Origin: Rostratula benghalensis | Lineage: Eukaryota > Chordata > Aves > Charadriiformes > Rostratulidae | Direction of reading: 5' to 3' | Length of the DNA: 64,000 nt | Assembly: GCA_013399305.1 (NCBI GenBank) | Contig: VXAI01000165.1 | Location: 744,360 to 808,359, forward strand | Notes under the pieces: generated by a model | Seen by the model: only the letters and a program-made list of their open reading frames with translations | Database searches by the model: none | Told to the model about the DNA's origin: nothing | Made by a program: the position numbers and the translations under genes | In this document: positions 25,901 through 38,326 of the stretch, one piece after another | How positions within the stretch are numbered: the first letter of the stretch is position 1 | Layout of the letters: each line of letters begins with the position of its first letter

Positions 25901-27974
25901 CAAGTTACGCTGCTCACATTGCACCCATGTACCCATCACTGTTGTATCTCCTGACACAGGAGCTTTCAGAAACAAGAATAGCCACTAGAAAACCCCAGGA
26001 AGATATCTGGAGCCTTTCCATCCCAGCTCCAATACATGGAGCTGAGCTAATGTGTGAAATGTTGGTTCTTAGAGTTCAGCATATCCTTACATACCTTACT
26101 GTATTGAGGTTCCTCCCAGCCCAGATGAACTCCTCCCTGGCTTTTCCACTCATAGAATAATACTCAGCGTGTGGGATAGGACCAGAACCAGCTTTGATAC
26201 TGCTGTGGATGAGCATCTTCACACCATCAGCTGAATACCTGATGGTCATATTTGCACTGTTCCTGGAGATCCTCCATAACAGTCAGCCAGGTATGAAATC
26301 TTTTGGCAGATCCTCATCCAAACAGTCTAGTGTTCAGGAAAAACAGCACAAATTGCTCAATATGGGGTAAAACATGGCTTGCATGTGTGTCTATAGTCTT
26401 AGGGAAGATGGAAAAATGATGGCTCTTTGTTGTACCTGCTGCATTATCTACTCAGTATTTCAGTCACAGTGATGCTGATCCAGATACAGGCTTGGAAGTT
26501 TTTTGTGCTCTTTAAAACACAGGAAAAGGTATTCCAGGCTCCAGCGTCTTATTGCATACGACTTTGTGGTCTGCCTTAGAGATGGCTGCAGAAGGTCAAG
26601 TGATAGAAGAAAAGAGGCAGCGTTTGTGTCCCTTTTTTCACAGCATGAAGCCAGCAGAGCTAGTAGGAAAAGGCAAGCTGAGCTGCCCTCCCCATTGCCT
26701 TGCCCCTACTAAATCCACCTGAGAAGGAGGCAGTCCTAGAACCTGGGGAGGTGGTTTATTGCCAGACCTCTCTGTTTTCCCAGCCTTTGAGCACTTCAAG
26801 CCTCACAGAGGCACTCTGACATCAATTTGAAAGGTCACGAGAGAACTGGCCTGGCCAGGGTTGGAGTCTGGGCTCTGATCAGGTGTGGGATTTCTTGGCC
26901 TCTGATGGGGATAGTGAAGGTCAATGAAGCTGGAACCATAGAAAGTCAAGGACAGCCATTCAGAGACAAGGAAGGGATTTTCCTGAGCTGCCTCTGATAA
27001 ATCTCCTTGCAGATCTCTTCTATGACACTTCCCCAGACCTGGATATTGCTCTTGCCTTTTTATTGCATGGCTCTGAGCATGCAAGAGATTTCCCTTCTGT
27101 CTTGCAGAACTCTCTGCAATGACTACCCATACCTCATGCCTGCTATCCATCCACAGCAGCACTGGAGGTAGCAGAGCAGCACACAGTCAGCCTGAGAGGC
27201 TTATCCTTATCAGCTTAAGAGATGTAGGTCTCCAGGGAGTTTTAATCAGCAGAGACACTTTCACACCCAAAGAGACAAAGCTATTATCAATTCCCTTAAA
27301 TGGGCACCAGAAAAGCTCAGCTGCAGCTCTTGGGACTCTTCTTCTGTTCATCCCAGCTGAAATTAATTGCTGAGGAAACCAGGCCCATCCCCAACTGCTA
27401 ATGCTCTGTCTCTTTGGGCGCAGATGTACTTTGAAAGTTCAATTTCTCTGAAGGGCTTCCTTTTCCATGAGGAACACGCTGTTTATTTCTCTCACCTCTC
27501 AGGGGGACCCTTCATGATGGGCCACCCTGAAAAGCTGTGCTAGGATACAGCAGGCTGCTGCTATTTTAAAAATGCCTGGCTGCCTTCTGGGTCAGTGCTT
27601 ACTTTGTACAGAAGTTTTGATCTGTTTTTCCTCTCCCTCTCTCCGAGGGCACTGCTGTACTTGCCCTGCTGCAGTGTACCACACTGTGCAGCAGCAGATA
27701 ATGGGGACTTAGTGAGGTCTTAGCCTGGATGTGCGTGTTTCAGATGAAGGGATTATTTTGGGGGGGGAGCTTGTTTGGGACTCCTGCAGACTCTGGGGTT
27801 TGCAATATGGCAATGTTTACACTGGGTTTTCTCCTTTGTCTTGCTTCTGTCAACATCTTCATTAAATTATAATTCCTCTTTAAAAAAAAAGTAATCTCAT
27901 GGTTGGCATGAAGATAGATAAGAACAATTAATTGGTTCCTCCCCACATCCCCAACTTGTGTAAGTGATTGAATT
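22906..27974. other. Longest CR1-free intergenic stretch
   Basis: 5 kb without a repeat I can name and without a supportable exon. The part at 24440-24730 has several TTAATT-type cores and may hold regulatory DNA, but this is a guess. Confidence 0.5.
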
Positions 27975-28782
27975 ACAGAATCCAACAGAATGATATGGAG
28001 TTGGAAGGGACCTCTGAAAATCATCTAGTCCAACCCCCTGCCAAAGCAGGTCCTCCTAGAGCAGGTTGCAGAGGAACATGTCCAGGCAGGTTTTGAATGT
28101 CTCCAAAGAAGGAGACTCCAACACCTCTCTGGGCAACCTTTTCCAGGGCTCTGCCACCCTCAAAGTGAGGAAGTTCTTCCTTGTGTTCAGATGGAATTTC
28201 CTGTGTTCCAGTTTGTGCCCGTTGCCCCTTGGCCTGTCACCAGGTACTACTGAGAAGAGTCTGACCCCATCCTCTTGACATGCACCCTTTAAGTCTTTCT
28301 AGGTGTTGATCGGATCCCCTCTCAGTCTTCTCTGCTCCAGACTAAAAATACCCAAATCCCTCAGCCTTTCCTCATAAGGGAGGTACTGTAGGCCCCTCAT
28401 CATCTTTGTGATCCTCTGCTGTAACTTCTAAAGCAGTTTTCTGTCCTTCCTAACTGGAGAGCCCAGAACTGAACCCAGTACTCCAGATGGGGCCTCTCCA
28501 GGGCAGAGTAGAGGAGGACGATGACCTCCCTCCACCTGCTGGTCACACTCTTCTTGATGCCCCCCAGGACGCCATTGGCCGTCTTGGCCACAAGGGCCTA
28601 TTGCTGGCTTATGGTCATCCTGTTGTTGACTAGGATTCCCAGGTCTTTTTCCTCAGAGCTGCTCTCCAGCAGGTCACCCCCAACCTGTCCTGGTGCAGGG
28701 GGTTATTTCTCCCCAGGTGTAGGACCTTACGCTTGCCCTTGTTGAATTTCATCATATTCCTCTCTGCCCAATTGCAGATATT
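27975..28782 (-). mobile_element. CR1 fragment reaching into the RT C-terminus
   Basis: 0.8 kb antisense copy. On the minus strand it decodes to [14 protein letters not shown] and [14 protein letters not shown], the conserved end of the CR1 reverse-transcriptase ORF, then the 3' UTR and tail. Confidence 0.93.
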
Positions 28783-29449
28783 CCTGGTTATTGAGTGGCT
28801 GGGTGGAAGTTTGGACTGCTTGTTTCTAGATCCTCTGGAGGTAAAGAACAAGAGACATAGAGGATGTTTTGCTCTGCTATTTCTGGTCTTAGTTTTACTG
28901 AAGAGTTAAAACATGTGTTTCAGAGACGTGTCACTCTAGCTGGGTTAACTGGGTTTGAGCAGCACTACAAAATAACCATCTGCAACATTCCATGTGGTTT
29001 GAATATCCCTTGAAATAGTCATCTCAAGGGTTGTCTTTATGAATTATAATTAAAGAGCACTAAAAAGTAGGCATGCTCTGAAACTTGGTACATTGACCCT
29101 CATTAAGCTTTGTGCAGGCTCTGGAAATGAAGTGAAACCGAAATATTTCCTTCAGGGAGGTCTCTCAGAATGGCTTTTAATACAATTTTTAAAAATGCCA
29201 GTACAAATTCCACCAGGTTAGCTTTTCTGCCAGTCTGAAATGGGGCCAGTTAATTACCAGTAAATTGAGAAAGCACTTGCCCAACCCTGTCGGCACAGAG
29301 AGGATTGGTGGGAAGGCTCAGGAAGATCATGGGCTTTCCGTGGAAGAGGGCCCTGCAGGGAGTCAGCAGATTGCAGCCAGGCAGTGACTCTCCTGCCATG
29401 CTGCCAGAGACTGCCAGAGGATATATATGGAAAAGCTCAATATATATAT

Positions 29450-29500
29450 GTATATGTGTAAGTGTGTTTGTGTGTATATATATATATATATACAAACATA
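29450..29500. repeat. TA/TG-rich low-complexity tract
   Basis: Alternating TATATATG and GTGTGT runs ending in TATATATATATA. Apparent peptides across it are artefacts of simple repeats. Confidence 0.9.
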
Positions 29501-29616
29501 TATAAATGAAACAAGAGAGAAGTAGCCATCAGGTTGCTGGAGGCTGCTGCTTGAAAAGACCTTTTGCCTATCCATGCCTATCCTAACTCATGCCCCATAT
29601 TAATTAATTAGGTTGC

Positions 29617-29620
29617 TTAT

Positions 29621-29683
<63 letters not shown>

Positions 29684-29690
29684 CCTATTT
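29617..29690. repeat. (ATCT)n microsatellite
   Basis: About 16 near-perfect tetranucleotide units, with the end degraded to CTACCTATTTATTT. Likely length-polymorphic. Confidence 0.97.
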
Positions 29691-30267
29691 ATTTATTTTC
29701 TGTAACTCCTCAGTAAGGATGAAGTGGTGTTAAAAATGGGGATATAAGACATTATTGCACATGCTGCTCATAGATTAATAAAACATGTTGCGACAGGAGA
29801 GCTCTTATGCAGTAAAAGTTGGGTGTTGGGGAGCCCATGTGCTGTCAGAGAAGTGATTTAGGGCTGCGTGGACACAAAGGTTGGAGCCTGGGGGGTTTTG
29901 TTTTCCTGCTCCTGTATGATGATCTATGTAGCATCTGGCAGGTCATGCTGAGTCCTTGCCTTAAAAATGCTGGTCTGTGTCCTCCATGTTAGAAGTCTAC
30001 ACTTAAAATAACAGAGGCAACATACCTCTCTGGTCTTGTTTCACCCCATACTAAATATAAGCATAAAGGTTTAGGTCTAGAACATGCATTTCCTATGCAG
30101 GCTAGGCTAGATGATAGCTAAATATTGTGTGACCTCAGTTTCTAAACCTTCGAATGCTCTAATGATGTTGTTCTGCCACTAAATATTGACTAGATGTTTG
30201 GGTAGCCTGGTAACAAGGGGACAGAAGTATATATTATGATAGATAAGGTGAGAACGGGAGGAAGATG

Positions 30268-30655
30268 ATAGAATCATAGAATGGTTTTGGTTGGAAGGGA
30301 CCTTAAAGATCATCTAGTTCCAGCCCCCTGCTGTGGGCAAGGACACTCGCCACCAGACCAGGTTGCTCAAAGTCCTCTCCAGTTATCCACAGCTTCTCTG
30401 GGCAACCTCTTCCAGTGTCTCACCATCCTCAGAGTAAGGAATTTTTTCCTAGTATCTAATCTAAATCTCCCTTCTTTCAGTTCAAAACTATTACCCAGTG
30501 TCCTACTACTACAGCCCCATCTCTCCTGTACCCCCTTTAAGGACTGGAAGGCACTCTAAGGTCTCCCTGGAGCCTTCTTTCCTCCACTCTGAACAACCCC
30601 CTCCACTCTCTCAGCCTGTCTTCACAGGAGAGGTGCTCCAGCCCTTTGATCATGT
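30268..30655 (-). mobile_element. CR1 fragment with internal deletion
   Basis: Antisense: TAGAATCATAGAATGGTTTT, CCACCAGACCAGGTTGCTC. About 40 bases are lost before the CACAGCTTCTCTGGGCAACC block, judged against neighbours. It ends near CCAGCCCTTTGATCATG. Confidence 0.9.
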
Positions 30656-33600
30656 AACACCAGTACTGTACAGCCTGTGCTGTGGTTCAGTATTCAAGTT
30701 TAAATCTCTCCAGAAAATATTTGAAAGCTCAGATGTTTAGATAAGGCTGTAAAACTGGATATTTTTCTTCAAGCTGCCAAAGGTGCCAGAGGCTAGGAGA
30801 GACCTATTAGGCCAGAAGATCTTCTGAGACTCTTTTCTCTGTGGTGTTTTTAAAACCTTGGTGTAAAGGAAGTGCAACTCAGTGTCAAGCTGAAGCTTTA
30901 TTTTAGAGATAAATGACATTTATCAGATCTGGCAGCATCTGATGAATGCTCCAGTGAGATTATGCGGTTGCGGGAAAGTTTGCAACATAGCATAGGGTAA
31001 GTTGTCATGCAAAACGTCAGCCAGCCATTCATGAGTCCATTGACGCATTTGAATGTCTTGTTACCATTCACTGAGAACAGGGTTGGCCAAAACCCATCAT
31101 TCTTTGTCTGCCAGGAGATTTAGTGTAATTTTTTTGGGGTTTTTTTTTTTTTTTGGCCACACTGCAATGACGCAATTTATGTTTTAAATATCTAAGGAAC
31201 TACAAGCGTCCTGAAGGCTGCAAGTCCTGGGTAGGGTTGGTGTTGCCTTCATATTTTCTGTTAAAGCCATCAATGAAATTGTCATTGTCAGTGAGATGCT
31301 GTATCTGGTTTCCAGGCTTCTCCACAAAGGGTGGAGCTTGCAAATTATATATCAGAAGCTCATCTGCTTTCATCTTCCCTGCCTATGAGACAGACCTGCT
31401 TGATATCTTTGTTCCCAGATAAGACACCTGGCAATTTCTAAGGTCTCCAGACATGCCTGAATTTTTTTTGCAGTCTGTCATATTTCAAGAAATACATTAT
31501 AGATGCACCGGACAAAGGACTTTCCAGTTAACACCATGAGAGACTTCATCTCCTTCCGTATCTAGTTTTAACTTGCTTATTAAAAGTCCAGCCTCACTAA
31601 GCCTCATGTAAAGAAAATGATGATCAGTAGCCACTTCTTAAGTTGAATCACAGCTGGATTCTAAGAGGTTTGGAAATGTCCCCTGGAAGAGGAGCGTTCC
31701 TCTATGTGGTGCTACGTAATGTGCTTCTGGAGACAGGGCTGTCAAGTTAAACACTCAGGTTTTGATGCCTCAATAAATACCCCATATAAATACCTCATCC
31801 AGTGTTATGAAACTATTTCCTGCCAGTTCTAATATTGGCCATCCAAACTACCTGCAACATCATAAGTTCCTCTAATGCCAATGCCAGAGACTTCAGATCT
31901 CACAGTTTAGAAAATCAGCTTCCCAGAAAATCAAATAAATCCAGCCATTTGGGTAAAGCAGTGGACCACCTGAACCTGGCTCTACAGGACTCTTCAGGGC
32001 TGCTGTGATGCAAAGCAGATAATCTGGAGAAAAAGGGCTTCCACATGCTGGACTGCAACTTGAAAACAGGATAATATGGCACAGCTGAACACTCACCCCC
32101 CAAAAAAACCCTCCACCCCACCAGAACTGTGAGACATCAAACCCTTTCTGAGTTGCATGGCCAAGAAACTGATGTCAGATTGGGTGGATATCAAGCTTAC
32201 TCAAAGTCATGGAAAGGACAAAACGCAGAGGAACTTGTGAAGAATTAGAGGATGGAAGTTAACTAATGCCAAACAGTGAGGCTGGAGCAATAATAAAACT
32301 TGTCAGTCTCACTTTACATAATTTTTGTGATTGAGTCACAAGTCTGGCATTTAAAGTCAAGTGGTGACATTGTCTTCTTAAACCCCTACAAGTCATCATC
32401 CTACTGAAAGGTGGTACTGATAGAAAATTAGTGCTGCATAGTCAGCGTGTCCTTGTCATAAAGACATAAAAAAATATTAATTAGAATTTTGAAATAAAAT
32501 AATAGATGAGGAGCCTCCTTTGGTGTTGTTTTCAGGTGGAGCCTCTGGGATCTCATTTTTTCCAGGGCTGTTCAATGACTGTATCATATTATCTGGGAAA
32601 AAAATCGAAAAATCATTACTCATAAAACTTGCATATTTGTCTGGACCTCTCATTAAATGGAGATATTTGAAAAACACCCACTAAACTAAAACCAGAGAGG
32701 TTTGTATACATCTGTGAGCGAAGAATTCATACCACACTTCCCAGGCAGATTTTGCATTAAGGAAAGCAGAGATGGGCTTGAAAACAGTGATGCTGCACTT
32801 GTGCTCACCTCAGGTATGGAACTAAAGTGACAAAAAATCGAATAGATTATGAAAGATGCCTTCACCTCTATATTCAGCATTGAAGAGTGAGGCTTACTAA
32901 TGGACACTGTTTTTAATTTCACAAGGAGAAAGAAAATTAAAAATGAATGTCAAAGGAGCATTGCAAGCATGAAATCCTGAAAGCAGGCTCTGTGGCAAAA
33001 GCCTTAAGGAGCTGTTTATTTATTTTGCTCAGAGGATGACTAGGATGTGAGCTAATTACAGTGTGCAAATGTCTACAGGGAGGTGATATTTACTGTGCTT
33101 TCTGGGTTTTTTTTTGGTTTTTTTTTGGCTTTTGTTTCACAGGCAAAGGCAGAGTGAGAGCCAGTTGCAGGAAGCTGAAGCCAGACACACGAGACGTTAA
33201 GTGGGTATTTTTAATGTTGAGGGTAATTAACAGTTGGAATAATAGATGTGGGAACCTGGTAGATCCTCCAAGGCTGGAGCTTTTAATTAAGGCTCAGAGG
33301 ACATGAAGAAAGGCTAACGTGAGCATTGCCATGCTGCTCTCCCTTGATTTTCTCTATTATCAGTGGAGATAGGAGAATTTTCTGTAGAGAGAGTCAGAAC
33401 AGGAGCCAAGCCTTTCTCTGAGTCCCTTTCTGACGGCTGCTGAGGGTTTCCAGAGAAATCGGCTTTGTTCAGTGGTACCCTCTGATATAATTTATCACAA
33501 AATGCATTTTATTTCCAGGATGCTTGAAGAGCTCAGACCAGCAGCCGCTCGTGGGAGGCTGTTTGGTCAGGCTGATGGGGGAGGTCAGAGCAAGAGATTA

Positions 33601-33890
33601 GAGCACCCTCTTCTGCTCTAAAAATTTAAAGCAAAGCAATAGAGTTGTGGCTTAACCTTCCCGTGGGAAATGTTATGGCTGTCTGAATGTGCACATCTCT
33701 CACTCACTTCAGTGAGTAGGGAACAGTGCTGGGAATTGATGATGGTGCCAAATAACACAGCATTACAAAGAAGTCTTTGCCCCTGTGATGTGGTTCTTGT
33801 AGTTATGATGAGCTTAAGATGTGAGAGAAAAGCAAGGTTTGGAGGCGTATGCAAGGCTTTAAAACTTTAATGCTAATTCCAGCTAAATGA
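30656..33890. other. Intergenic, nothing recognisable
   Basis: T-rich tract at about 31129-31155 and another near 33103-33130. No exon or repeat I can name. Confidence 0.55.
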
Positions 33891-35088
33891 ATTCATAGAA
33901 TCATAGAATGGTTCGGGTTGGAAGGGATCTTAAAGATCATCAAGTTCCAACCCCCCTTCCATGGGCAGGGACACCTCCCACCAGACCAGGTTGCTCCAAG
34001 CCCCATCCAGCCTGGCCTTGAACCCCTCCAGGGATAGGGCAGCCACAGCTTCTCTGAGCAACCTGTTCCAGTAGCTCATTACCCTCACAGCAAAAAATTT
34101 ATTCCTGAGATCTCATCTTGATCTCCCCTCTTTCAGTTTAAGACCATTCTCTCTCATCCTATCACTCCACTCCCTGATCAAGAGTTGCTCCTCATTTCTC
34201 CTGTAGCCGCTTTAGATACTGGAAGGGGCTCTAAGGTCTTCCCAGAGCCTTCTCTTCTCCAGGCTGAACACCCCAACTCTCTCAGCCTGTCCTCATAAGA
34301 GAGGGGCTTCCACCCTCTGATCATCCTTGTGGCCTCCTCTGGACTTGCTCCAAACAGGTTCATGCCCTTCCTATGTTATGAGCTGCAGGTAGGGTCTCAT
34401 AAGAGTGGAGCAGAGGGCTGGAATCCTCCCTCATCGACCTGCTGGGGATGTTACTGGGGATGCAGACCAGGATGCAGGGGGTTTACTGGGCTGACAGCAC
34501 ACATTGCAGACTCATGCTGTGCTTCTCATCAACCAGCACCCCCATGTCCTTCTCCTCAGGGCTGCTCTCAAGCCATTCTCTGCCCAGCCTGTATCTGTGT
34601 TTGGCATTGCCCTGGCCCAGGTGCAGGATCCTGCACTGAGCTTAGCTGAACTTCATGAGATTCACATGAACCCACCTCTCCAGTCTGTCCAGGTCCCTCT
34701 GGATATCCTCCCTTCTCTCCAGAGTTTTGACCATACCACACAGCTTGGTGTCGTTGGCAAACTTGCTGAGGGTACACTCCATCCCACTGTCCATGTTACC
34801 AACAAAGGTGTTGAATATTACTGGTTCCAGTACCAACCCCTGAGGAACACCACACGCCAGTTCTCACCACTTGGACATTAAGTGGTTGACTACAACTTTG
34901 AGTGAAACTATTCAGTCAATTCCTTATACACCGAGTGGTCCATGGGTCAAGTCCACGTCTCTCCAATTTAGAGACAAGGATGTCACATGGGACAGTGTCA
35001 AATGCTTTACACAAGTCCAGGTAGATGACATCAGTTGTTCTTCCCTTTTCCACTATTGCTGTAACCCCATCATAGAAGGCCACAACAT
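33891..35088 (-). mobile_element. CR1 fragment, 1.2 kb, with RT C-terminal half
   Basis: Antisense. The minus strand reads LSKFANDTKLCGM and DIQRDLDRLERWVHVN. The active-site FADD is changed to FAND (about 34750-34761), so this copy is catalytically dead as well as truncated. It has the typical reverse tail TCATAGAATCATAGAATGG. Confidence 0.94.
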
Positions 35089-35849
35089 TTGACACCTTAA
35101 TTTTTGCATTAGTAACAACTTTTATATTCTTTTTTACCTCAGCTGCTTGCTTTACCTTGCTTGTTAATAAAACAACTGAGGCAAATCAGGCAGTGCCAGG
35201 ACATGACCTTGCTTTGCAAAAGTAGAAGTGTTGTCCCCAGTCCTGGACACTCTAAGTATGGGACAGACATAGCAGAACGACTTGGGATAATCAGTTTTTT
35301 CTGTGAAGCATGGACTCCTGCCACTGTTATTACTTGATTGCAGGAGGGTCTTTTCTTCCACTAGCAAGCAAGAAGCAGAAGAAAAGGGAGAAAGTGATAA
35401 AGGTTTCAACCCACTTAGCTATGGAAAAAATTAAATATTAAGGGTCAGAGTCATTATGCTAATAAATAGATCTCCAAGTGGATTATTTTTTAATCTTTCA
35501 TCGCTGGGGGCCCAAGTCAAGTTTTTTTAAACAAAGGATATTGTAACGCTTAAAAACATCCCCTGGAAGTGAGTTATTGGAGTTTTGCAGCTAGTCCAGG
35601 AGACTTTGGGACTGCTGACCCTGAATGGAATTAAGCGGTGCAGCACCCTTTTCGATAATGAAAGAAAAGAGACAGCAGTGAGCATATGATACATGGATAG
35701 AGATGCAGGTTTATTTGTACATGGAGAAATCAGACTTTAAAGTTCTGTTCAAAAAAAACCAGACTCCTAGATGAAAAAACTTTAATTTTCTGCTTTGATT
35801 AAAACCTGGTGTCAAATTCTAATGCACCAGCAGCATAGAAAGCAATGCC
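35089..35849. other. Intergenic, nothing recognisable
   Basis: AT-rich unique sequence. Confidence 0.55.
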
Positions 35850-36008
35850 CTGAGTTGCTGCCCAGAGAGGTTGTGGAGCCTCCTTCTCTGGAGATATTAA
35901 AAACCCATCTAGACGCATTCCTGTCTAGGTGTTGCTGCTCCGGCAGGGGGATTGGACTGGGTGATCTTTCAAGGTCCCTTCCAACCCCTGATATTCTGTG
36001 ATTCTGTG
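35850..36008 (+). mobile_element. CR1 3'-tail fragment, ATTCTGTG-tailed
   Basis: GCTGCCCAGAGAGGTTGTGG, CTCTGGAGATATTAAAAACC, GATTGGACTGGGTGATC and a GATATTCTGTGATTCTGTG tail. Confidence 0.93.
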
Positions 36009-36871
36009 AGTTTAGGCTTGACGTTAACATGTCTTTTAAAGCACTTTCCAGATGAGAAGCTGTTTGTTAATTCCTGATAACTATCTTGAGCTGCACCAGT
36101 CTTCAACTAAGCACATGTCCAGGAACCTTCCCGGGTCTGGACCATGAAGGGAAATCAATGTATAGAAGGAAATTAATAAAATGAATGGTGAGAGATGCTC
36201 TCCCCACTGCATCTGAAAGACTTTGTGGTGTCCCTCAATCATTAGTCATAAATAATTGCTCCTGAATATACACCAATGAGACATATGTGATTTATATGAT
36301 GTATTTGGAGTTAATACTGCTAAAAGGTTGAATTACAAGTGGTTCCCTCTAGACCACAAGTGCTGGTCCTGTGACCTCAGCCAAATTATTTGAAGGGTCT
36401 TCTTTGCTAGGACAGGCATGGAGACATAGGAGGTCTTTCCAGGATGACAGTTTTATTGCCAGGTCCACTGGGGAAGAAAGGTGGGAGTGTGGAGAGAATG
36501 TTATTGGAACGCTCAGTTGTAGAGAGGTATCTAGAGGACTAAAGAAAATAACCAGGAAGATTTTGATGCAAGTATAAATATCTCTCTGTGGTTCATGGTG
36601 GGTGCAAAGAAGAAACAGGGAATAGGGAAACATAACACCTCAGCAGCATGGTAAAGCCTAAAATCAAACATTCTGCTTACCCCAGACCTAAAATAGCTCT
36701 TGTCTCTCCTGCTTACAGGGCAGAAGAGGAGCTATCCCTGTTGTGGTGCAGAGAGACTTAAGGAGCTGTTCTGCAGGGGCAGATCCCAGGAGCTAAATCC
36801 CACTAATCCAAGGGCAGAGCTTTAAGATGCCATCCCTACAATTACTAAGTTAGATATATGTACGTCTCTGC

Positions 36872-37015
36872 ACTGAAGCACTTCGGAGTGAGGCAGCCTT
36901 GGAGCTCCGCAAGACCTTCATCGAGGACCTAAGGGCTTGGGAGGATGTACCACAAGCCATGAAACCTTGAAGGAGAAGGATGGCCCTCACCAAAAAGCTC
37001 ATGGGAAGCTTTTGA
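36872..37015 (+). other. Unrecognised coding-like stretch
   Basis: One frame reads EALRSEAALELRKTF, IEDLRAWEDVPQAM, then after a TGA at 36968 continues RRRMALTKKLMGSF before a TGA at 37013. The charged, helix-like composition looks more protein-like than the surroundings. I do not recognise the family. It could be a decayed retroposed gene or chance. Confidence 0.25.
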
Positions 37016-37299
37016 CACGGTGTGGAGGATCCCTGAGCGCCAACCCAGTTGGCGTGGCCTATGCAAGCAAGAAGTTGAAGGAGGCGAGCACTCAAGTGCA
37101 CTTGCAGGGGAGGCTGACCATGCATCACCTATCCTTGAAGAGGAAACCATGTCCAGGGATAGCCACTGCCACTGGTGAGAAGCTGCTCTGCTGGTGCGTG
37201 GCTCCTTCTGGAGGTCTCTCTCCATCAGGCTAGAGGAGCTGTAGGGGCATTTACAGCACATGCTGCCCTGCAGTGCTCTGCGTTGCGTGTCTCGGTGGC

Positions 37300-37339
37300 T
37301 GAGGATCCAGGATAAAAATACTTCTCCAGTAATGAACAG
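37300..37339 (+). other. Candidate end of a non-coding first exon (5' boundary unknown)
   Basis: The sequence GAACAG|GTAAGCTGG at 37339/37340 is a full consensus splice donor about 0.9 kb upstream of the probable acceptor at 38262. Relatives have a non-coding exon 1, so this is a reasonable partner. I cannot place its 5' end or a promoter. An AT-rich GATAAAAATA at 37311-37320 is too close to the donor to act as a TATA box for this exon. Confidence 0.3.
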
Positions 37340-38262
37340 GTAAGCTGGTGTAAAGGGGCCTGCTATTTTTAGAACACAAACCTGCCTGGATAAGCAAATT
37401 TTCTAAACCATGGGGTGACACTGCGGGTGGAGGGGAGGCTGTTGTGGGTTTGCAATTTCTGTGCTTGGCTGCAAAGGGTGAGGTTGCTATTCCTCAGAAA
37501 AACCTATGGCTCCTGGTCTTTAAGCAAGAATATTTTAAGCCAGGAGTGAACACAAAGCTTTTGCGCTGACAGTTATTTAACAGTTCTTTATCTAAGTTCT
37601 TTATCTATCAAATCATAATCCTCCTTTTCCCTCCTCTTGTGATTACCTGTTTATCCACCTTTCATTTTTCCAATTTTAAGAGAATTTGCCATGAGTTGTC
37701 CTCAAAAAACCTTTTCAGAAAGTTTTTAAATCGTGTGCACATACATATGTATCTCTAAATATATGTATACATGGGTCCATATGTGTGTGTGTTTATTCAT
37801 GTTTGTGGGGGCTCCAACTCATATGGAAAACTCAACGAGGATTTTGGGTTGGAAAAGTTGCTGGCTTAATGCTTTTCACCTTTTAATTTTTTTATACACG
37901 TGTTTCTGTGTGTGATTTGGGAATTATCCTTCTGAAGAACCCAAAACACAGTGTATCCATAGGTTGTGTCGCTGCTGCAGACAAAACAATCTCACTCTTC
38001 ACTGCCCGGTTTCAGAACATCTTGCAAAGCATTTAAAAATTTTTATATAGGTGTGCCTTTAAGGGCTGTGACACCAGTTGGATACTTGTCTGTGGGGTGC
38101 AGGGGCTTGTGTGGTGCATGTCCATGTGTCTCTGCAGAGTTTTGACACCTCATAGACTTACACCTTGAGAACCGTTGCATAATGTGGGCTGACTCAGCTG
38201 CATCTACACGCACTGAACAAATGCGTATAGAGGAAAGCAAATGTAATCTACTTTTCTTCCAG

Positions 38263-38326
38263 CAGCTGGTAATGCACTGCCTGGCTTCCTGAAGAGCTCG
38301 GCTCAGATCCACCCACCTGCAAAACA
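38263..38326 (+). other. Probable 5' UTR part of first coding exon
   Basis: A pyrimidine-rich tract ending TTTTCTTCCAG at 38262 is a good 3' splice site 64 bases upstream of the start codon, with an alternative AG at 38265. This fits known relatives, in which the first exon is non-coding and the second carries the signal peptide. An in-frame TAA at 38270-38272 rules out an N-terminal extension through this segment. The exact transcript boundary is inferred. Confidence 0.45.

Larger units (their letters stand above)
28783..30267. other. Intergenic with microsatellites
   Basis: Holds the TA/TG tract and the (ATCT)n array. No gene seen. Confidence 0.6.
36009..38262. other. Upstream region of the cyclase gene
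   Basis: Holds the unrecognised coding-like stretch (36872-37015), the consensus splice donor at 37339/37340 and an AT/GT-rich tract at 37735-37805. I cannot place a promoter or CpG island. Confidence 0.5.

Noticed and set aside
37190..37270. Possible promoter or CpG island upstream of the cyclase
   Set aside because: GC is only mildly raised and CpG is not dense; no TATA-Inr arrangement is convincing.
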